A DNA stretch of 64,000 bases from assembly GCF_023702065.1 (NCBI RefSeq), contig NZ_QFDM01000003.1, positions 62,001 through 126,000 on the forward strand, in the 5' to 3' direction. The stretch's first letter is position 1, and every line of letters begins with the position of its first letter. Below, one piece after another: positions 52,515-62,510 of the stretch. Both the position numbers and the translations under genes were made by a program. Source of the stretch: Methanoculleus oceani. GTDB lineage: Archaea > Halobacteriota > Methanomicrobia > Methanomicrobiales > Methanoculleaceae. The notes under the pieces were generated by a model that saw nothing but the letters and a program-made list of their open reading frames with translations, was not told the DNA's origin and searched no databases.

Positions 52515-53282
52515 ATGAAGAACCAATACTTCGGCGATTATCGAGACCTGTTCAAATACGACTTGATTCAGCAGATCATGCAACAGTGCCCAAGCCTCAA
52601 GCAGTTTTCCTTTATTCCCATGCTCACGGCAAACGATAACCGAACCGACGGTAACAAACGGGGTTTTGATGAGCGTATGAAGGGTCGTCCGGGATCAGAG
52701 AATGATGAACTGGTGGAGTACCTTCAGTACCTTCATAAATATCATCGGATTGCGCCGGAAGACAGAGATTTTACAGAGATTAGGTACTTTTTCGAAAAGA
52801 AGGGAGTCCAAACGGAGATCTATAATCCACCTGATCACTCTCTGGAAGAATACTTTACGCACAGAAAACGGTATGAATACTTCTCTAATGTCCCCAATAG
52901 TCTTTTAAAATCAGCGCTGGTTTTTGTCGATCCGGACAACGGCCTGGAGGTGAAAAAGTCATCCCACAAGCACACCCTGTACTCGGAAGTCAGGTCACTG
53001 CTTGAGCGCATGAGCGATGATTCTCTCCTGATGATCTACCAGCACTTTCCCCGCAAGGAACATAACGACTATATCGACTGGAGAGTGCAACAGTTCCGAA
53101 ACGAGACGAATTCAGATCCGTTGTGGATTTCAGACAACGAAATCGTCTTCTTCTTTGTGGTAAAAAGCGGTGGGGATCATGCCAAGCTGAAAACGTTGCT
53201 GTCAGAGTATTCAAAACCATATAAGAAATGCTGGGTAACCGGCGATAGGCTACCATCGAATCTTGAAAATCCCAAAGGGTAG
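52515..53282 (+). CDS. KNQYFGD-family protein of unknown function
   Basis: A 255-residue protein beginning MKNQYFGDYRDLFKYDLI. It has FIPMLTANDNRTDGNKRG, SALVFVDPDNGLEVKKSS and LLMIYQHFPRKEHNDYIDW. Proteins of this kind recur in bacterial accessory regions, without an assigned function. The conserved DPDNGxE could be a catalytic or metal site. ATG 52500 is an alternative start. Confidence 0.7.
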   Translation: MKNQYFGDYRDLFKYDLIQQIMQQCPSLKQFSFIPMLTANDNRTDGNKRGFDERMKGRPGSENDELVEYLQYLHKYHRIAPEDRDFTEIRYFFEKKGVQTEIYNPPDHSLEEYFTHRKRYEYFSNVPNSLLKSALVFVDPDNGLEVKKSSHKHTLYSEVRSLLERMSDDSLLMIYQHFPRKEHNDYIDWRVQQFRNETNSDPLWISDNEIVFFFVVKSGGDHAKLKTLLSEYSKPYKKCWVTGDRLPSNLENPKG

Positions 53283-53339
53283 CATGAGTGAAACTACCAG
53301 GAAGGTTATCCGCATCGAGAACGAGCTTGCCCGGGCTCT

Positions 53340-53410
53340 GTGCATGAAGGTGCGAGGTGCGACGGTTCGCAGGACCGGAGCATGAGCACCGAAGGTGCGA
53401 GGGGTGTTAT
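53340..53410 (-). repeat. palindromic repeat of the same family beside the Cas1 relic
   Basis: Read on the minus strand it has TCGCACC-TTC-GGTGC, then GCTCCGGTCC and GAACCGTCGC, the same scaffold as the repeat at 44893-44991. It sits where the Cas1 N-terminal domain would be expected. Confidence 0.6.
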
Positions 53411-53449
53411 GCCCGGCTGGCGCGGGAGGGGAATGGGGGTGGGGGTGAG

Positions 53450-53788
53450 GTGGACTACATGAACTGTATGCTGAACTACGGCTACTCGCTGCTGGAGGTC
53501 GAATGTTTGCGGGTTATCAACAGCGTGGGGCTCGGTGCGCATGTAGGATACCTCCACGAGATGCAGGCGGGCAAAAACAGTCTGGCCTACGATATCCAGG
53601 AGTTGTTCCGGTTCCTTGTGAATCTGGCGGTTATCAACCTTGCTGAAAAAAGTGCGATGAACGCGAAGGACTTCGTGAGGACAGAGATCTACGCGCTGCG
53701 GCTGCGGTCAACTGGTGCGCGGAAGATGACGGAGGAGATTAACGCTGGGTTCAATAAGTGTGGATCAACAGCTGATCTTGAAGATTGA
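53450..53788 (+). pseudogene. cas1: Cas1 C-terminal domain relic
   Basis: It reads LNYGYSLLEVECLRVINSVG, VGYLHEMQAGKNSLAYDIQE and FVRTEIYALRLRSTGARKM, the metal-binding integrase domain of Cas1. The catalytic Glu (VEC), His (LHEM) and Asp (AYDIQ) positions are still present. The N-terminal beta domain is absent and a palindromic repeat lies just upstream. No cas2 or CRISPR array is in the window. A 100-residue product could still be made, but it is unlikely to integrate DNA. Confidence 0.82.
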
Positions 53789-54002
53789 TCTACTTCTGTA
53801 GGACGAATTTAATTTCGCTAGATTTAATGTCAACGAAATGAAAGATAGGAATATATAGCGGATTCCCCGGGAGCAGTGGAACAAGCAACAATCTCAAAGT
53901 GGAATCGATCGGCACCTTTTCGTGACCTTTGAGATTCTTGACGTAGGTAAGTGGACGTTTAAGCCGTATACAATTGTGTGAGAGCAGAAGATTGTTGGTA
54001 GT

Positions 54003-55190
54003 ATGATTGAGACAATTGGCAAATCAAAAGATAACAAAATCATGAATCTTTTAGCCGAAGTGACTGGCGGTATGAGTTACAAGGCACACAAATATGCTCT
54101 TGACCACTTGGAACGGCCTTCGGTGGATTATGGCCCTAGTGAGATTGTTTGGAAACGAAGAGCTGAGACTACCCCGCATAGAACCTACATAGATTTATCT
54201 GAGAGGTGTAAGACGCTCGCCGGTCAGGATGATCAGATTTTGAGCTATTTCTTGGACGGTTCGCGCAGGATTTTTAAAGTTGATGATATGGCTTACACAC
54301 ACTCGGGTGGTCGAGGTGTGATTTATCCTGTAGTGGCCGGGCAGATAGGAATCGGATGTTGCCGTCGTATTGACAAAAGGGTGGTTCCGGCTAGGTTCAA
54401 ACGCGAGTTTGTATTGTCCATGCCTGATGTGGCAGATGCTGACGGAAAATCAGGATTTTGGCCAGCGACAGTAAAAAAACTTAATGAGTGTGCTGAATTA
54501 AAAAGACTCGGAATTGATTTCTCGACTATTCTTCCGTATAAGACATCTAAAAACGATGATAAAAAATACGAGGATCGAGCCACGGCTTCTATCCAAGATA
54601 GAATGATTGAACGTGAGAAAGAATTAGTAGCAGAACTCGTCCGCGAGGGCATGTTGAATCAAGATAACTACTTAGTTAAGGATGGGTCTTTGGAATATCG
54701 TCCTACTAAGGAAGATAAATCTGATAAGAGGAAATATCAGACCTTCAAGAACAACTACAACTGGGTTATTGGTGCATCAAAAAATTTTAATCCGGAAGTC
54801 TGTATGGATGTTTATGGCAAGCCAAACCCCAAATTTATTGCAGATTTGCCACTTTACCATCGTACACCTGTGGCGGAATATGAGAATGATATGCTAGGTG
54901 ATATTAAATTTGCAGTATGGTATATTCGATTGCGGGATAAAAACCAGACGCGAACTCCGTTCGATGGTATTCTTAAAGTGGAAAAAATTCTCGTGACAGA
55001 GGAGGAGAATGAGCACGGGATAGAAAGCGAACTCGTTGATACGGTGAGCGCTTATCTAATAAACGAAAGGAATCCTGTTTGTTATGGCTCAGATCTCCGT
55101 TGGGCGAATCACATATACCCTATCCATCTGACAGAGTCTTTTGTGAAATCTCGGTATTTGAGTACGGAAAGTTTTCTACATTTATTCTAA
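54003..55190 (+). CDS. NurA-like nuclease
   Basis: A 395-residue protein with NurA features: LDGSRRIF (D85-G-S), a later VKDGSL (D227) after a charged helix, and NWVIGASKNFN followed by a beta-rich end (KFAVWYIRLR, GILKVEKIL). NurA nucleases trim DNA ends with the HerA translocase in archaeal repair, and NurA-HerA pairs also serve in antiviral defence. Twelve bases separate it from the HerA-like gene. It is first in a four-gene operon and AT-rich. It is too divergent to be the housekeeping copy. Confidence 0.75.
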   Translation: MIETIGKSKDNKIMNLLAEVTGGMSYKAHKYALDHLERPSVDYGPSEIVWKRRAETTPHRTYIDLSERCKTLAGQDDQILSYFLDGSRRIFKVDDMAYTHSGGRGVIYPVVAGQIGIGCCRRIDKRVVPARFKREFVLSMPDVADADGKSGFWPATVKKLNECAELKRLGIDFSTILPYKTSKNDDKKYEDRATASIQDRMIEREKELVAELVREGMLNQDNYLVKDGSLEYRPTKEDKSDKRKYQTFKNNYNWVIGASKNFNPEVCMDVYGKPNPKFIADLPLYHRTPVAEYENDMLGDIKFAVWYIRLRDKNQTRTPFDGILKVEKILVTEEENEHGIESELVDTVSAYLINERNPVCYGSDLRWANHIYPIHLTESFVKSRYLSTESFLHLF

Positions 55191-55202
55191 AGGAGAGACG
55201 AT

Positions 55203-56885
55203 ATGAGTAAACTAATTGGACGGATTTTGGCAACTGAAAAAAACCCTACTACAATCGATGAATTTAATTTTTGGACGAATTCGGACTTGAAACTCAGTGC
55301 GTTTGATATAGTCAAGGTTGAGCATATCGACGGGTCTTACACTTTTGGGATGATCGAGAACATCTCCCACATCACGGACGCCCAGAGTTTTCTGACCAAC
55401 TTCATTTCCAGTGATTTCGGTGATGTAAATATTAATGAACCAACCTTGCGAGTTGGCATGAACTATGCTAAAGCCAAAGTTTCCTTCAACAGCGGGAATC
55501 TGTACACCCCGGTACATAACAACGCTAAGGTGTATCTTGCCAGCGCAGAAGAGATCACGATGGCTTTGGGCCTTGACAGGATTCAAAATCCGCTGGTTTG
55601 TGGGTCTTTAAGAATGTATGAAGGGACTCCAGAGGAGGTAACAGTCCCCGTACGTTTGAACTCGAAATTTATCCTAGGCCCAGAAGGTGCGCACCTGAAC
55701 ATCTCTGGCATTTCCGGGCTCGCAGCGAAGACATCGTATGCTATGTTTCTCATGAAAGCCATCCAGGATCGATACCAGAGCGACGATATGGACGACAGCG
55801 TGGCCTTTGTTATCTTTAACGTTAAGGGAAAGGACCTGATGGCGATTGATAAGCCGAATGACTTTTCATCAGATAACCCTGATGAAAAAGAGCGAACTCT
55901 TGCGGAGTACGAAGCACTGGGTTTGTCCACCGACCCGTTTAAAAATGTGAAATATTACATTCCCTTCACAGATCCAAAATCTGCCAAACAGAGCACATAT
56001 TTGACCAAAGGGGAAATTAAGAACAATATCGACGCCGGTCAGCTGAAGAAGTTCAAGTACATCTACTCGGACGATAAGGAGAACATCGAAATGATGTTTG
56101 CGGACATTGACGACCCGACCCAAACTATGGAGTCAATAATTAGCAAAATCATTGATAAAGAGGACAACGATTTCGGGGGTCTTTCAACCTGGAAAGACTT
56201 CATGGATAAAGTCACGGAAAAAACCCAAAAAGGCTCTCCCGGGGATAAGGGAGACATTTCCGTATTGAGTTGGCGAAAATTTAAACGGGTAATTCGCAAG
56301 GCCCTTCAGGACGAGATGTTTGCTAACAGGGTCAATAATCATGGAGCGGAATGCCGTTTAGCTGATGAATTGAAGCAAATCAGGAAGAACGAGGTGTATG
56401 TCGTCGACATTGCCAAGTTACCCGAAGACAAACAAGCATTTGTCTTTGGTGACGCCGTACGCACGATCTATAATTTAAAGCTCGGAGAGTATGACGCCGA
56501 GTCAATCGATCCTCCGTCCAGAATCATCATTTTCATCGACGAACTGAACAAATACGCTTCAAAAGATGTCCCGAAGACGTCACCAATTCTGCGTGAAATA
56601 CTGGACGTGACCGAACGTGGACGGTCATTAGGCGTTGTTCTCTTTGCCGCCGAACAATTCCGCTCTGCTATCCATGCCCGTGTAACTGGCAACTGCGCCA
56701 CACATGCCTATGGAAGAACAAACTCCATCGAAACCTCGGCTAAGGATTATAGCAGCCTTCCGAGTACTTACAAAAACATGCTGACACGGTTGGAACAGGG
56801 GGATTATCTAGTTCAAAACCCGATCTTCCGTTCCATCTTAAAAATAAATTTCCCGAAACCCATCTACAAGCAGTTTAAACAATGA
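55203..56885 (+). CDS. HerA-like ATPase
   Basis: A 560-residue FtsK/HerA-superfamily ATPase. The N-terminal HAS-barrel-like part is residues 1-130, Walker A GISGLAAKTS is at 169-178 and Walker B IIIFIDEL at 441-448, with the arginine-finger region ERGRSLGVVLFAAEQFRSAI. A long insert (about 220-380) lies between them. It would form a hexamer and pump DNA to the NurA-like partner. AGGAGAG before ATG 55203 is a good ribosome site. Confidence 0.88.
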   Translation: MSKLIGRILATEKNPTTIDEFNFWTNSDLKLSAFDIVKVEHIDGSYTFGMIENISHITDAQSFLTNFISSDFGDVNINEPTLRVGMNYAKAKVSFNSGNLYTPVHNNAKVYLASAEEITMALGLDRIQNPLVCGSLRMYEGTPEEVTVPVRLNSKFILGPEGAHLNISGISGLAAKTSYAMFLMKAIQDRYQSDDMDDSVAFVIFNVKGKDLMAIDKPNDFSSDNPDEKERTLAEYEALGLSTDPFKNVKYYIPFTDPKSAKQSTYLTKGEIKNNIDAGQLKKFKYIYSDDKENIEMMFADIDDPTQTMESIISKIIDKEDNDFGGLSTWKDFMDKVTEKTQKGSPGDKGDISVLSWRKFKRVIRKALQDEMFANRVNNHGAECRLADELKQIRKNEVYVVDIAKLPEDKQAFVFGDAVRTIYNLKLGEYDAESIDPPSRIIIFIDELNKYASKDVPKTSPILREILDVTERGRSLGVVLFAAEQFRSAIHARVTGNCATHAYGRTNSIETSAKDYSSLPSTYKNMLTRLEQGDYLVQNPIFRSILKINFPKPIYKQFKQ

Positions 56886-56896
56886 TGTGATGTATT

Positions 56897-58447
56897 ATGA
56901 AGGATGTTATCTTTGGGGCACATATTCTAGAAATTCTCACAACGGGAATGTATCAAGACTCAAAAGTAATCTATCGTGAGTACATCCAAAATTCCTCTGA
57001 TCAGATTGATAAAGCTATCAGAGACGGGATCCTAAAACAAGGTGAAGGCTCTATCAAAATATGGCTGGATCGTGAGAAGCGCACCATTGCCATCGAAGAT
57101 AACGCCACAGGTATTTCCGCGGAGGAGTTTCAAAGCACTCTATTAAATATTGCTGACTCGGACAAGAAAATCGGCGAAAATAAAGGTTTCCGGGGCATTG
57201 GAAGACTGTGTGGTTTGGCTTATTGCAAACAGCTTGTTATTACGTCATCATCCAAGGGGGAAAATATAGTATCAATTTTGGTGTGCGATGCACAGAAAAT
57301 GCGAAGGTTCATCGACGAGCATGCGCGTGGCAAGAAGCACACTGCAAACGAAGTGCTTCAGTCTATCTGCCGATTTGAGCAGAAGGAAGAAAAAAATATT
57401 GACTCACATTTCTTTAAAGTAGATCTTATCGATATTAACAGTGAGAATACTGATCTTCTCGATTTTCAGCAAGTTAAGGATTATCTTTCATTTGTTGCTC
57501 CTGCACCCTACCAGAGCAGCTTTAATTATCGTAAAAAAATCTATAAGCATGCTAACGACCTGGGCACCATAATAGACGAGTATAATATCACTCTCAACGG
57601 TGAGCCAATTTTTAAAAAATATACAACTGTGCTGAAAGACGTAACAGACACCAAATACGACGAAATCTTCGACGTGCATTTTAAGGATTTCTTTGATGCA
57701 GATGATAGGTTGTTCGCGTGGATGTGGGTCGGCCTTTCGCAGTTTAAAAAAGCCATTCCGCCAAAAAACAACCCGATGCGTGGCCTGCGGTTGCGTAAGG
57801 AGAATATACAAATTGGGGGAGAAGATTCACTCCAAAAACTCTTCAAAGAAAGCCGCGGAAACAGCTATTTTGTTGGTGAAGTTTTTGCCGTAGACAAGGG
57901 GTTAATCCCTAATTCGCAGCGTGATTATTTCAATGAAAACAGAGCCCGGATAGACTTTGAACGCGAGCTTAAAAAATATTTTAACGAAGAACTACAAAAA
58001 GTATATTACGCCGGATCTGAGATTAATAGTGCCTATAGGAAAATTGACTCATTTGAGAAAAAAGAGACTGATTTCAAAGCAAAAGACGCTAATAGCACCT
58101 TTATCGATAGTGCTCACCGCAAACACGAGCTAAAATCTGTTCAAGACTCAGAGAAAGAAGCTGAGGCCGCCCAAATAAAAATCGAAAAAGCGAAGGGCAA
58201 AGCCGACAGCCTAACACAAAGAGTTATTTCTCAAATAGAGGCTGAGCGGGCTAAGTCAGTTGCCAAATCCGTATCACCTAAATCAAAGGCTCTCGAAAGT
58301 GCCAAACTTTCTCGCCAAAGAGACAAACTTTCAAAGTACAGCAAAAATGAACGTAATCTAATTTCAAAAATATTCCGTATCATTTCAGCCGCAGTTGATG
58401 CTGAAACTGCTGACAAAATCACCAAGAAGATAGAGGAAGAACTCTAA
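56897..58447 (+). CDS. GHKL (Hsp90-like) ATPase with coiled-coil tail
   Basis: A 516-residue protein. GHKL motifs are REYIQNSSDQID (27-38), IEDNATGIS (67-74) and GFRGIG (97-102), giving the Bergerat ATP site. The middle part resembles Hsp90/MutL-type transducer domains; residues about 400-516 are charged, lysine/glutamate-rich helices that may form a coiled coil. It starts 11 bases after the HerA-like gene and shares one base with the radical SAM gene. ATP-driven dimer opening and closing is the likely activity. Confidence 0.85.
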   Translation: MKDVIFGAHILEILTTGMYQDSKVIYREYIQNSSDQIDKAIRDGILKQGEGSIKIWLDREKRTIAIEDNATGISAEEFQSTLLNIADSDKKIGENKGFRGIGRLCGLAYCKQLVITSSSKGENIVSILVCDAQKMRRFIDEHARGKKHTANEVLQSICRFEQKEEKNIDSHFFKVDLIDINSENTDLLDFQQVKDYLSFVAPAPYQSSFNYRKKIYKHANDLGTIIDEYNITLNGEPIFKKYTTVLKDVTDTKYDEIFDVHFKDFFDADDRLFAWMWVGLSQFKKAIPPKNNPMRGLRLRKENIQIGGEDSLQKLFKESRGNSYFVGEVFAVDKGLIPNSQRDYFNENRARIDFERELKKYFNEELQKVYYAGSEINSAYRKIDSFEKKETDFKAKDANSTFIDSAHRKHELKSVQDSEKEAEAAQIKIEKAKGKADSLTQRVISQIEAERAKSVAKSVSPKSKALESAKLSRQRDKLSKYSKNERNLISKIFRIISAAVDAETADKITKKIEEEL

Positions 58448-60261
58448 TGAGTCGAAAAATTCTCTTGATTGAGCCAAATTATAGGAATAAATACCCCCCA
58501 ATGGGCCTTATGAAGCTGGCGACTTATTACCGCAACCGAGGTGATGATGTACGCTTCTTCAAAGGCGATCTGAGATATTTCGCAGCTCATTTGCTATGTG
58601 AAGAATTTCTTTCTGAAGTGAATGAACCCAAACTGGGAAAGCATGTGCCTAAACTCATTGAGCATATAAAGACAGGAAAGTATGCTCCGCTCGATACAAT
58701 TCCGGACTTCAGGAACAGCGCACAAGAGACGCTTCTAAAAGAATATCGTCTTCGTTATCGGGACGGTGATTTCCCTCAGTTCGACATTATTCACATCACT
58801 ACTCTTTTTACCTTTTATTGGAGTATAACAATCGATACTATTAACTTTGCAAAAAAGTTCTGTTCAAAAACTGGCAGAATATTTGTTGGTGGAATAGCTT
58901 CAACCATACTTCATGAGCGAATTCTTCAAGAAACTGGAATTGACCCCATCCAAGGGCTATTAGACAAGCCCGGGATGCTGGACGCTGATAGTGTTGACAT
59001 CATCGACGAGATGCCTTTAGATTACTCGATCTTGGAGGAAATCGACTATCAATATCCGGCAAAAAACGCCTATTTTGCTTATATGACGCGAGGCTGCCCG
59101 AGAAAATGCCCCTTTTGTGCCGTTCCTCGTTTGGAGCCAGTGTATATTGACTACATAAGTTTGGTAAAGCAAATCAAACAAGCTGCAGAGCGATTTGGTC
59201 CGCAAAAGGATCTGCTTCTAATGGACAACAATATCTTAGCATCCAAACATTTTGATAAAATTATAGATGAAATTAAAAAATGTGGGTTTAAGCGCGGCGC
59301 CAAGTGCAATCCCGTAAGCGATTATGACATTGCGATGAAAAACATACGCGTTGGATACAATGTGAGGGCATATACAAGAAAAATCATCAGACTATACGAT
59401 CAAATCTCCGAAAAACTTCCAGAATCTGAACAAGCGGATTTTTATATAACACGTGAAGAACAGAATCTTCTTTATGCCGAAGTGGCAAGTCTTGAGGCGA
59501 TCATTAAGTTCGATAACATAGCGCGGCCACTCTATGAGAAGTATATCCAGCGGTTTAAGCGCCCCTCAATGCGCATTATTGATTTCAACCAGGGCGTGGA
59601 TGCTCGCCTTGTAACTGAAAAGAAAATGAAGAAATTGGCTGAGATCAACATTCGACCGCTGCGTATCGCTTTTGACTATTATTCAATGAAAGACAAATAT
59701 GAGTCTGCAATACGGATTGCAGCCAAGAATGGTATAACCGACTTATCCAACTATCTGCTTTATAATTTCGAAGACACGCCTGATGAGTTGTACTATCGGA
59801 TGAAACTTAACGTGGATCTATGTGACGATCTTGGTGTGAATATTTTCTCTTTCCCCATGAAATATCACCCTATTGACGACCCAGAATATTATGATAATCG
59901 AGAGTACATTGGCAAACATTGGAATCGCAAATTTATTCGATCAGTTCAGGCTGTTCTTAACGCTACTAAGGGAAAGATAGGTCGCGGAAAGTCGTTCTTC
60001 GAAGAGGCTTTCGGAAAAAATATAGACGAATTTTACAAGATTTTATGGATGCCGGAAGCGTTTATCATTCACCGTTTTAAATACAAAGAAAATCTGACTG
60101 CTGATTGGTGGAATCTGTATAAACAACTTGATGAAATGCAGCTGATTCAATTACATGAGATAGTGGCTAAAAATCAATTTGAGGAAAAAATCATAACGGG
60201 AGACAATGCCATTGATAGCGTGTTAAAATATTATTATATCCAACGCGATAGATCGTCATAG
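58447..60261 (+). CDS. radical SAM protein with B12-binding-like N-terminus
   Basis: A 604-residue radical SAM protein. Residues 1-200 resemble the Rossmann-like cobalamin-binding domain found before many radical SAM cores (KILLIEPNYRNKYPPMGLMKLA), but no clear DxHxxG cobalamin ligand is seen. C217/C221/C224 (RGCPRKCPFC) bind the 4Fe-4S cluster. A large helical insert (about 290-370) splits the barrel. Its ATG overlaps the stop of the GHKL gene, so it belongs to the same operon. The substrate is unknown. Confidence 0.85.
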   Translation: MSRKILLIEPNYRNKYPPMGLMKLATYYRNRGDDVRFFKGDLRYFAAHLLCEEFLSEVNEPKLGKHVPKLIEHIKTGKYAPLDTIPDFRNSAQETLLKEYRLRYRDGDFPQFDIIHITTLFTFYWSITIDTINFAKKFCSKTGRIFVGGIASTILHERILQETGIDPIQGLLDKPGMLDADSVDIIDEMPLDYSILEEIDYQYPAKNAYFAYMTRGCPRKCPFCAVPRLEPVYIDYISLVKQIKQAAERFGPQKDLLLMDNNILASKHFDKIIDEIKKCGFKRGAKCNPVSDYDIAMKNIRVGYNVRAYTRKIIRLYDQISEKLPESEQADFYITREEQNLLYAEVASLEAIIKFDNIARPLYEKYIQRFKRPSMRIIDFNQGVDARLVTEKKMKKLAEINIRPLRIAFDYYSMKDKYESAIRIAAKNGITDLSNYLLYNFEDTPDELYYRMKLNVDLCDDLGVNIFSFPMKYHPIDDPEYYDNREYIGKHWNRKFIRSVQAVLNATKGKIGRGKSFFEEAFGKNIDEFYKILWMPEAFIIHRFKYKENLTADWWNLYKQLDEMQLIQLHEIVAKNQFEEKIITGDNAIDSVLKYYYIQRDRSS

Positions 60262-60422
60262 CATTCATAGCATTGCCATTGTCTTGGAGCGTACCAATAG
60301 AGGTACTTCCCAATCACATCAAATGAAATGAGATCGGAATTTCCGAAGAAGTCGAAAGCGGAATTCATTTGTTGCATTATTCATTTAACTGATTGGAAAG
60401 AGCACGAAAAAAGCGAAATGTA

Positions 60423-62399
60423 TTAGCGATGAATCTTGAAGGGAACAGTCACAGAGTATTGATTAGGTCTTAAAAATCTCTCTTCAAGTTCGCTAGCCTC
60501 AATACATCTGACATATGGTTTCGTTTTCACTTGGAAGACGAAGTAATAGTAATAATTTGGCTGCAGATCCCGGCTTTTCTGAAGCTCATTCGAGGATAGG
60601 TAAAATCTGGCGAATCTCTTATGTGGTCGGACTGCCTTAACCTCAATATATCGTTTTGAACCGTCCTCATTGAAAGATGCAATATCGTAACCGAGACGAG
60701 GATCATTTGACACAGACTTAGCGGCATCAGCGAGGTCTTCCCGCCCCGCGTGCCGAAGCCTCTCTTTTTCGCACCTCAGCGCTTCATCCTCTGCAAGCTT
60801 GCCGAAATACTCATTCAACCTCTGTTTCTCCCCGTAATCAACACCAGATGATTGTCCATTTTCCAACTCCTCGTCGCTATCGTTGGAGAACATCGAAGGA
60901 GGCAGAACTTCAACTGAATGATCGATAATAAGCGGTTCAACTGTGGCGGCTGGGGGAATTTCCTGCTGGCTGTCACTGACCAGGTGTGAAATCATCCAGC
61001 AGAATGAATGAGCATCAAGCAGTGATACGTCCTCTAAGCCCTCCCCTTCCAGGGCCTTAAGTACCTGCTTCAGGACTTGGTTGTACGAGCGGTAGTTCTC
61101 CCAAGAACACCTTCTATTCGTTTTAAGAGGTACATCGAGTAAAGTAAGGGCTTTATCGAGCTGCTGAGGTGCAATGGGAGTGTATTCTTCCCGGTCTTTC
61201 AGGAAAAACAGGTACGCAAGAAGGTTGTATCGCCTTCCCATAAGGTTCGCAAAGGCATCAAAAGCGCTTTCCGGAGCGATGATATCCCTATAAAAATCGA
61301 ATAGTGCCGACTCAAATGCTTCGCAGCGCTTGCTATCCTCCAGTGCTTGGTAAAGGGAGTGTTGTGCACGTGCCGTTTCCCCCCAGCGGTTTTCCCACCT
61401 GACGAGGTTGTTTCGTAACTTAGTAGCCTTGATGTCGATCTCAATCGCGTAAATTACGCATTTGAGTAGGTGTCCCGTACCTATCTGTTCTTTCACCCAA
61501 TTTCTAAAGTTTAGCCTACTCCGCCCTTCTTCATAGATGTCTTGCTTATAACTTTCCCATTCCGATGGCAGCCCCTCGTTAAAAGAGACAAACTCCTTTC
61601 CGGACTTTTGTTTCACTGCTTCCTGAAACTGAATAAACCGCTGGTGGAAGATCCACAGAGGTAGATCAGTCTCCTGAGAGAGAGATGAATTATCCGCCCG
61701 GCGAGTTTTCCCCTCCAGTTGACGCTCTTGAGCAGCCATATCAAAACTCACGATGTACTCATCCTGTGCAGCAGTCCGTTCAAATTGCATGCATGGCGCA
61801 TCAGTTACCTTATCTTCTTCGTGGCGAAATAGGTCATAAATTGAGGGGAATGCTGCCCTCAGTTCGGAGCTAAAATCAGTCTTCCAGATCAATCGCGACC
61901 GGGAGGAGTCATGTTTTGTCATCTCAATATCAGCAAAGTACGCTATACCATCAAAAAATAACTTGACTGACCGTTTTTCGCCTGCGTTGAGGTCTTCTAT
62001 CCCAAAAAAGGAACGCATTTCGAAGGGAATCACTGTACCATGATGGAGGAAAACAGATTTATCCATTCGTTTAAGCGCATTATTGTCTGAAGTTACTGTC
62101 CATGAGTAAGAATTTGTGGGGTATCGGGTATCATCCTCTTTTTCCACAATTTCGAACCCGAGCAATCGTAATCTTTTATTAGTCTCTTCTCCGCCGGAAA
62201 ACTTTGACACATTGAAAAGTTCCCCATTGGCAAATTCATTTGCCAGACTGATGACATACTTCGGGGGATAACGCTTTCCGAGGTAGATTAGGTCATATTT
62301 TGTAGACTTGTTGTGGGGAGGGCATCCCTGCTCTTTTATTTCAGTTATTGCTCTAAGGATATGCTCTCGTTGAATATTTGAGGGAATCTGGGCTCTCAT
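60423..62399 (-). CDS. predicted restriction-like nuclease with DUF3883 end
   Basis: A 658-residue protein. The N-terminus (IQREHILRAITEIKEQGCP, YDLIYLGKRYPPKYVISLANEFANG) resembles the ScoMcrA-type head of modification-dependent enzymes. The C-terminal DUF3883/NOV domain has GYD (D572) and IEVK (E586/K588), a PD-(D/E)xK pattern, then YYYYFVFQV. A helical middle (about 245-470) is of unknown fold. It may cut modified or foreign DNA. It follows the GHKL-peptidase gene by 111 bases in the same direction. Confidence 0.78.
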   Translation of the reverse strand: MRAQIPSNIQREHILRAITEIKEQGCPPHNKSTKYDLIYLGKRYPPKYVISLANEFANGELFNVSKFSGGEETNKRLRLLGFEIVEKEDDTRYPTNSYSWTVTSDNNALKRMDKSVFLHHGTVIPFEMRSFFGIEDLNAGEKRSVKLFFDGIAYFADIEMTKHDSSRSRLIWKTDFSSELRAAFPSIYDLFRHEEDKVTDAPCMQFERTAAQDEYIVSFDMAAQERQLEGKTRRADNSSLSQETDLPLWIFHQRFIQFQEAVKQKSGKEFVSFNEGLPSEWESYKQDIYEEGRSRLNFRNWVKEQIGTGHLLKCVIYAIEIDIKATKLRNNLVRWENRWGETARAQHSLYQALEDSKRCEAFESALFDFYRDIIAPESAFDAFANLMGRRYNLLAYLFFLKDREEYTPIAPQQLDKALTLLDVPLKTNRRCSWENYRSYNQVLKQVLKALEGEGLEDVSLLDAHSFCWMISHLVSDSQQEIPPAATVEPLIIDHSVEVLPPSMFSNDSDEELENGQSSGVDYGEKQRLNEYFGKLAEDEALRCEKERLRHAGREDLADAAKSVSNDPRLGYDIASFNEDGSKRYIEVKAVRPHKRFARFYLSSNELQKSRDLQPNYYYYFVFQVKTKPYVRCIEASELEERFLRPNQYSVTVPFKIHR

Positions 62400-62510
62400 A
62401 ACACCACAATTGAGTGATAGATGAAGAGATTATTTAACCCTGCTGAAAGGGTTCGGTGCAGTGGTTGCTTGTCTTTTAGCATTTCTTTGCCTCTGCACCA
62501 ACAAAGTCCA

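Noticed and set aside
53450-53788. Cas1 fragment considered as evidence of an active CRISPR-Cas locus
   Set aside because: The N-terminal domain, cas2, other cas genes and an array are all missing from the window.
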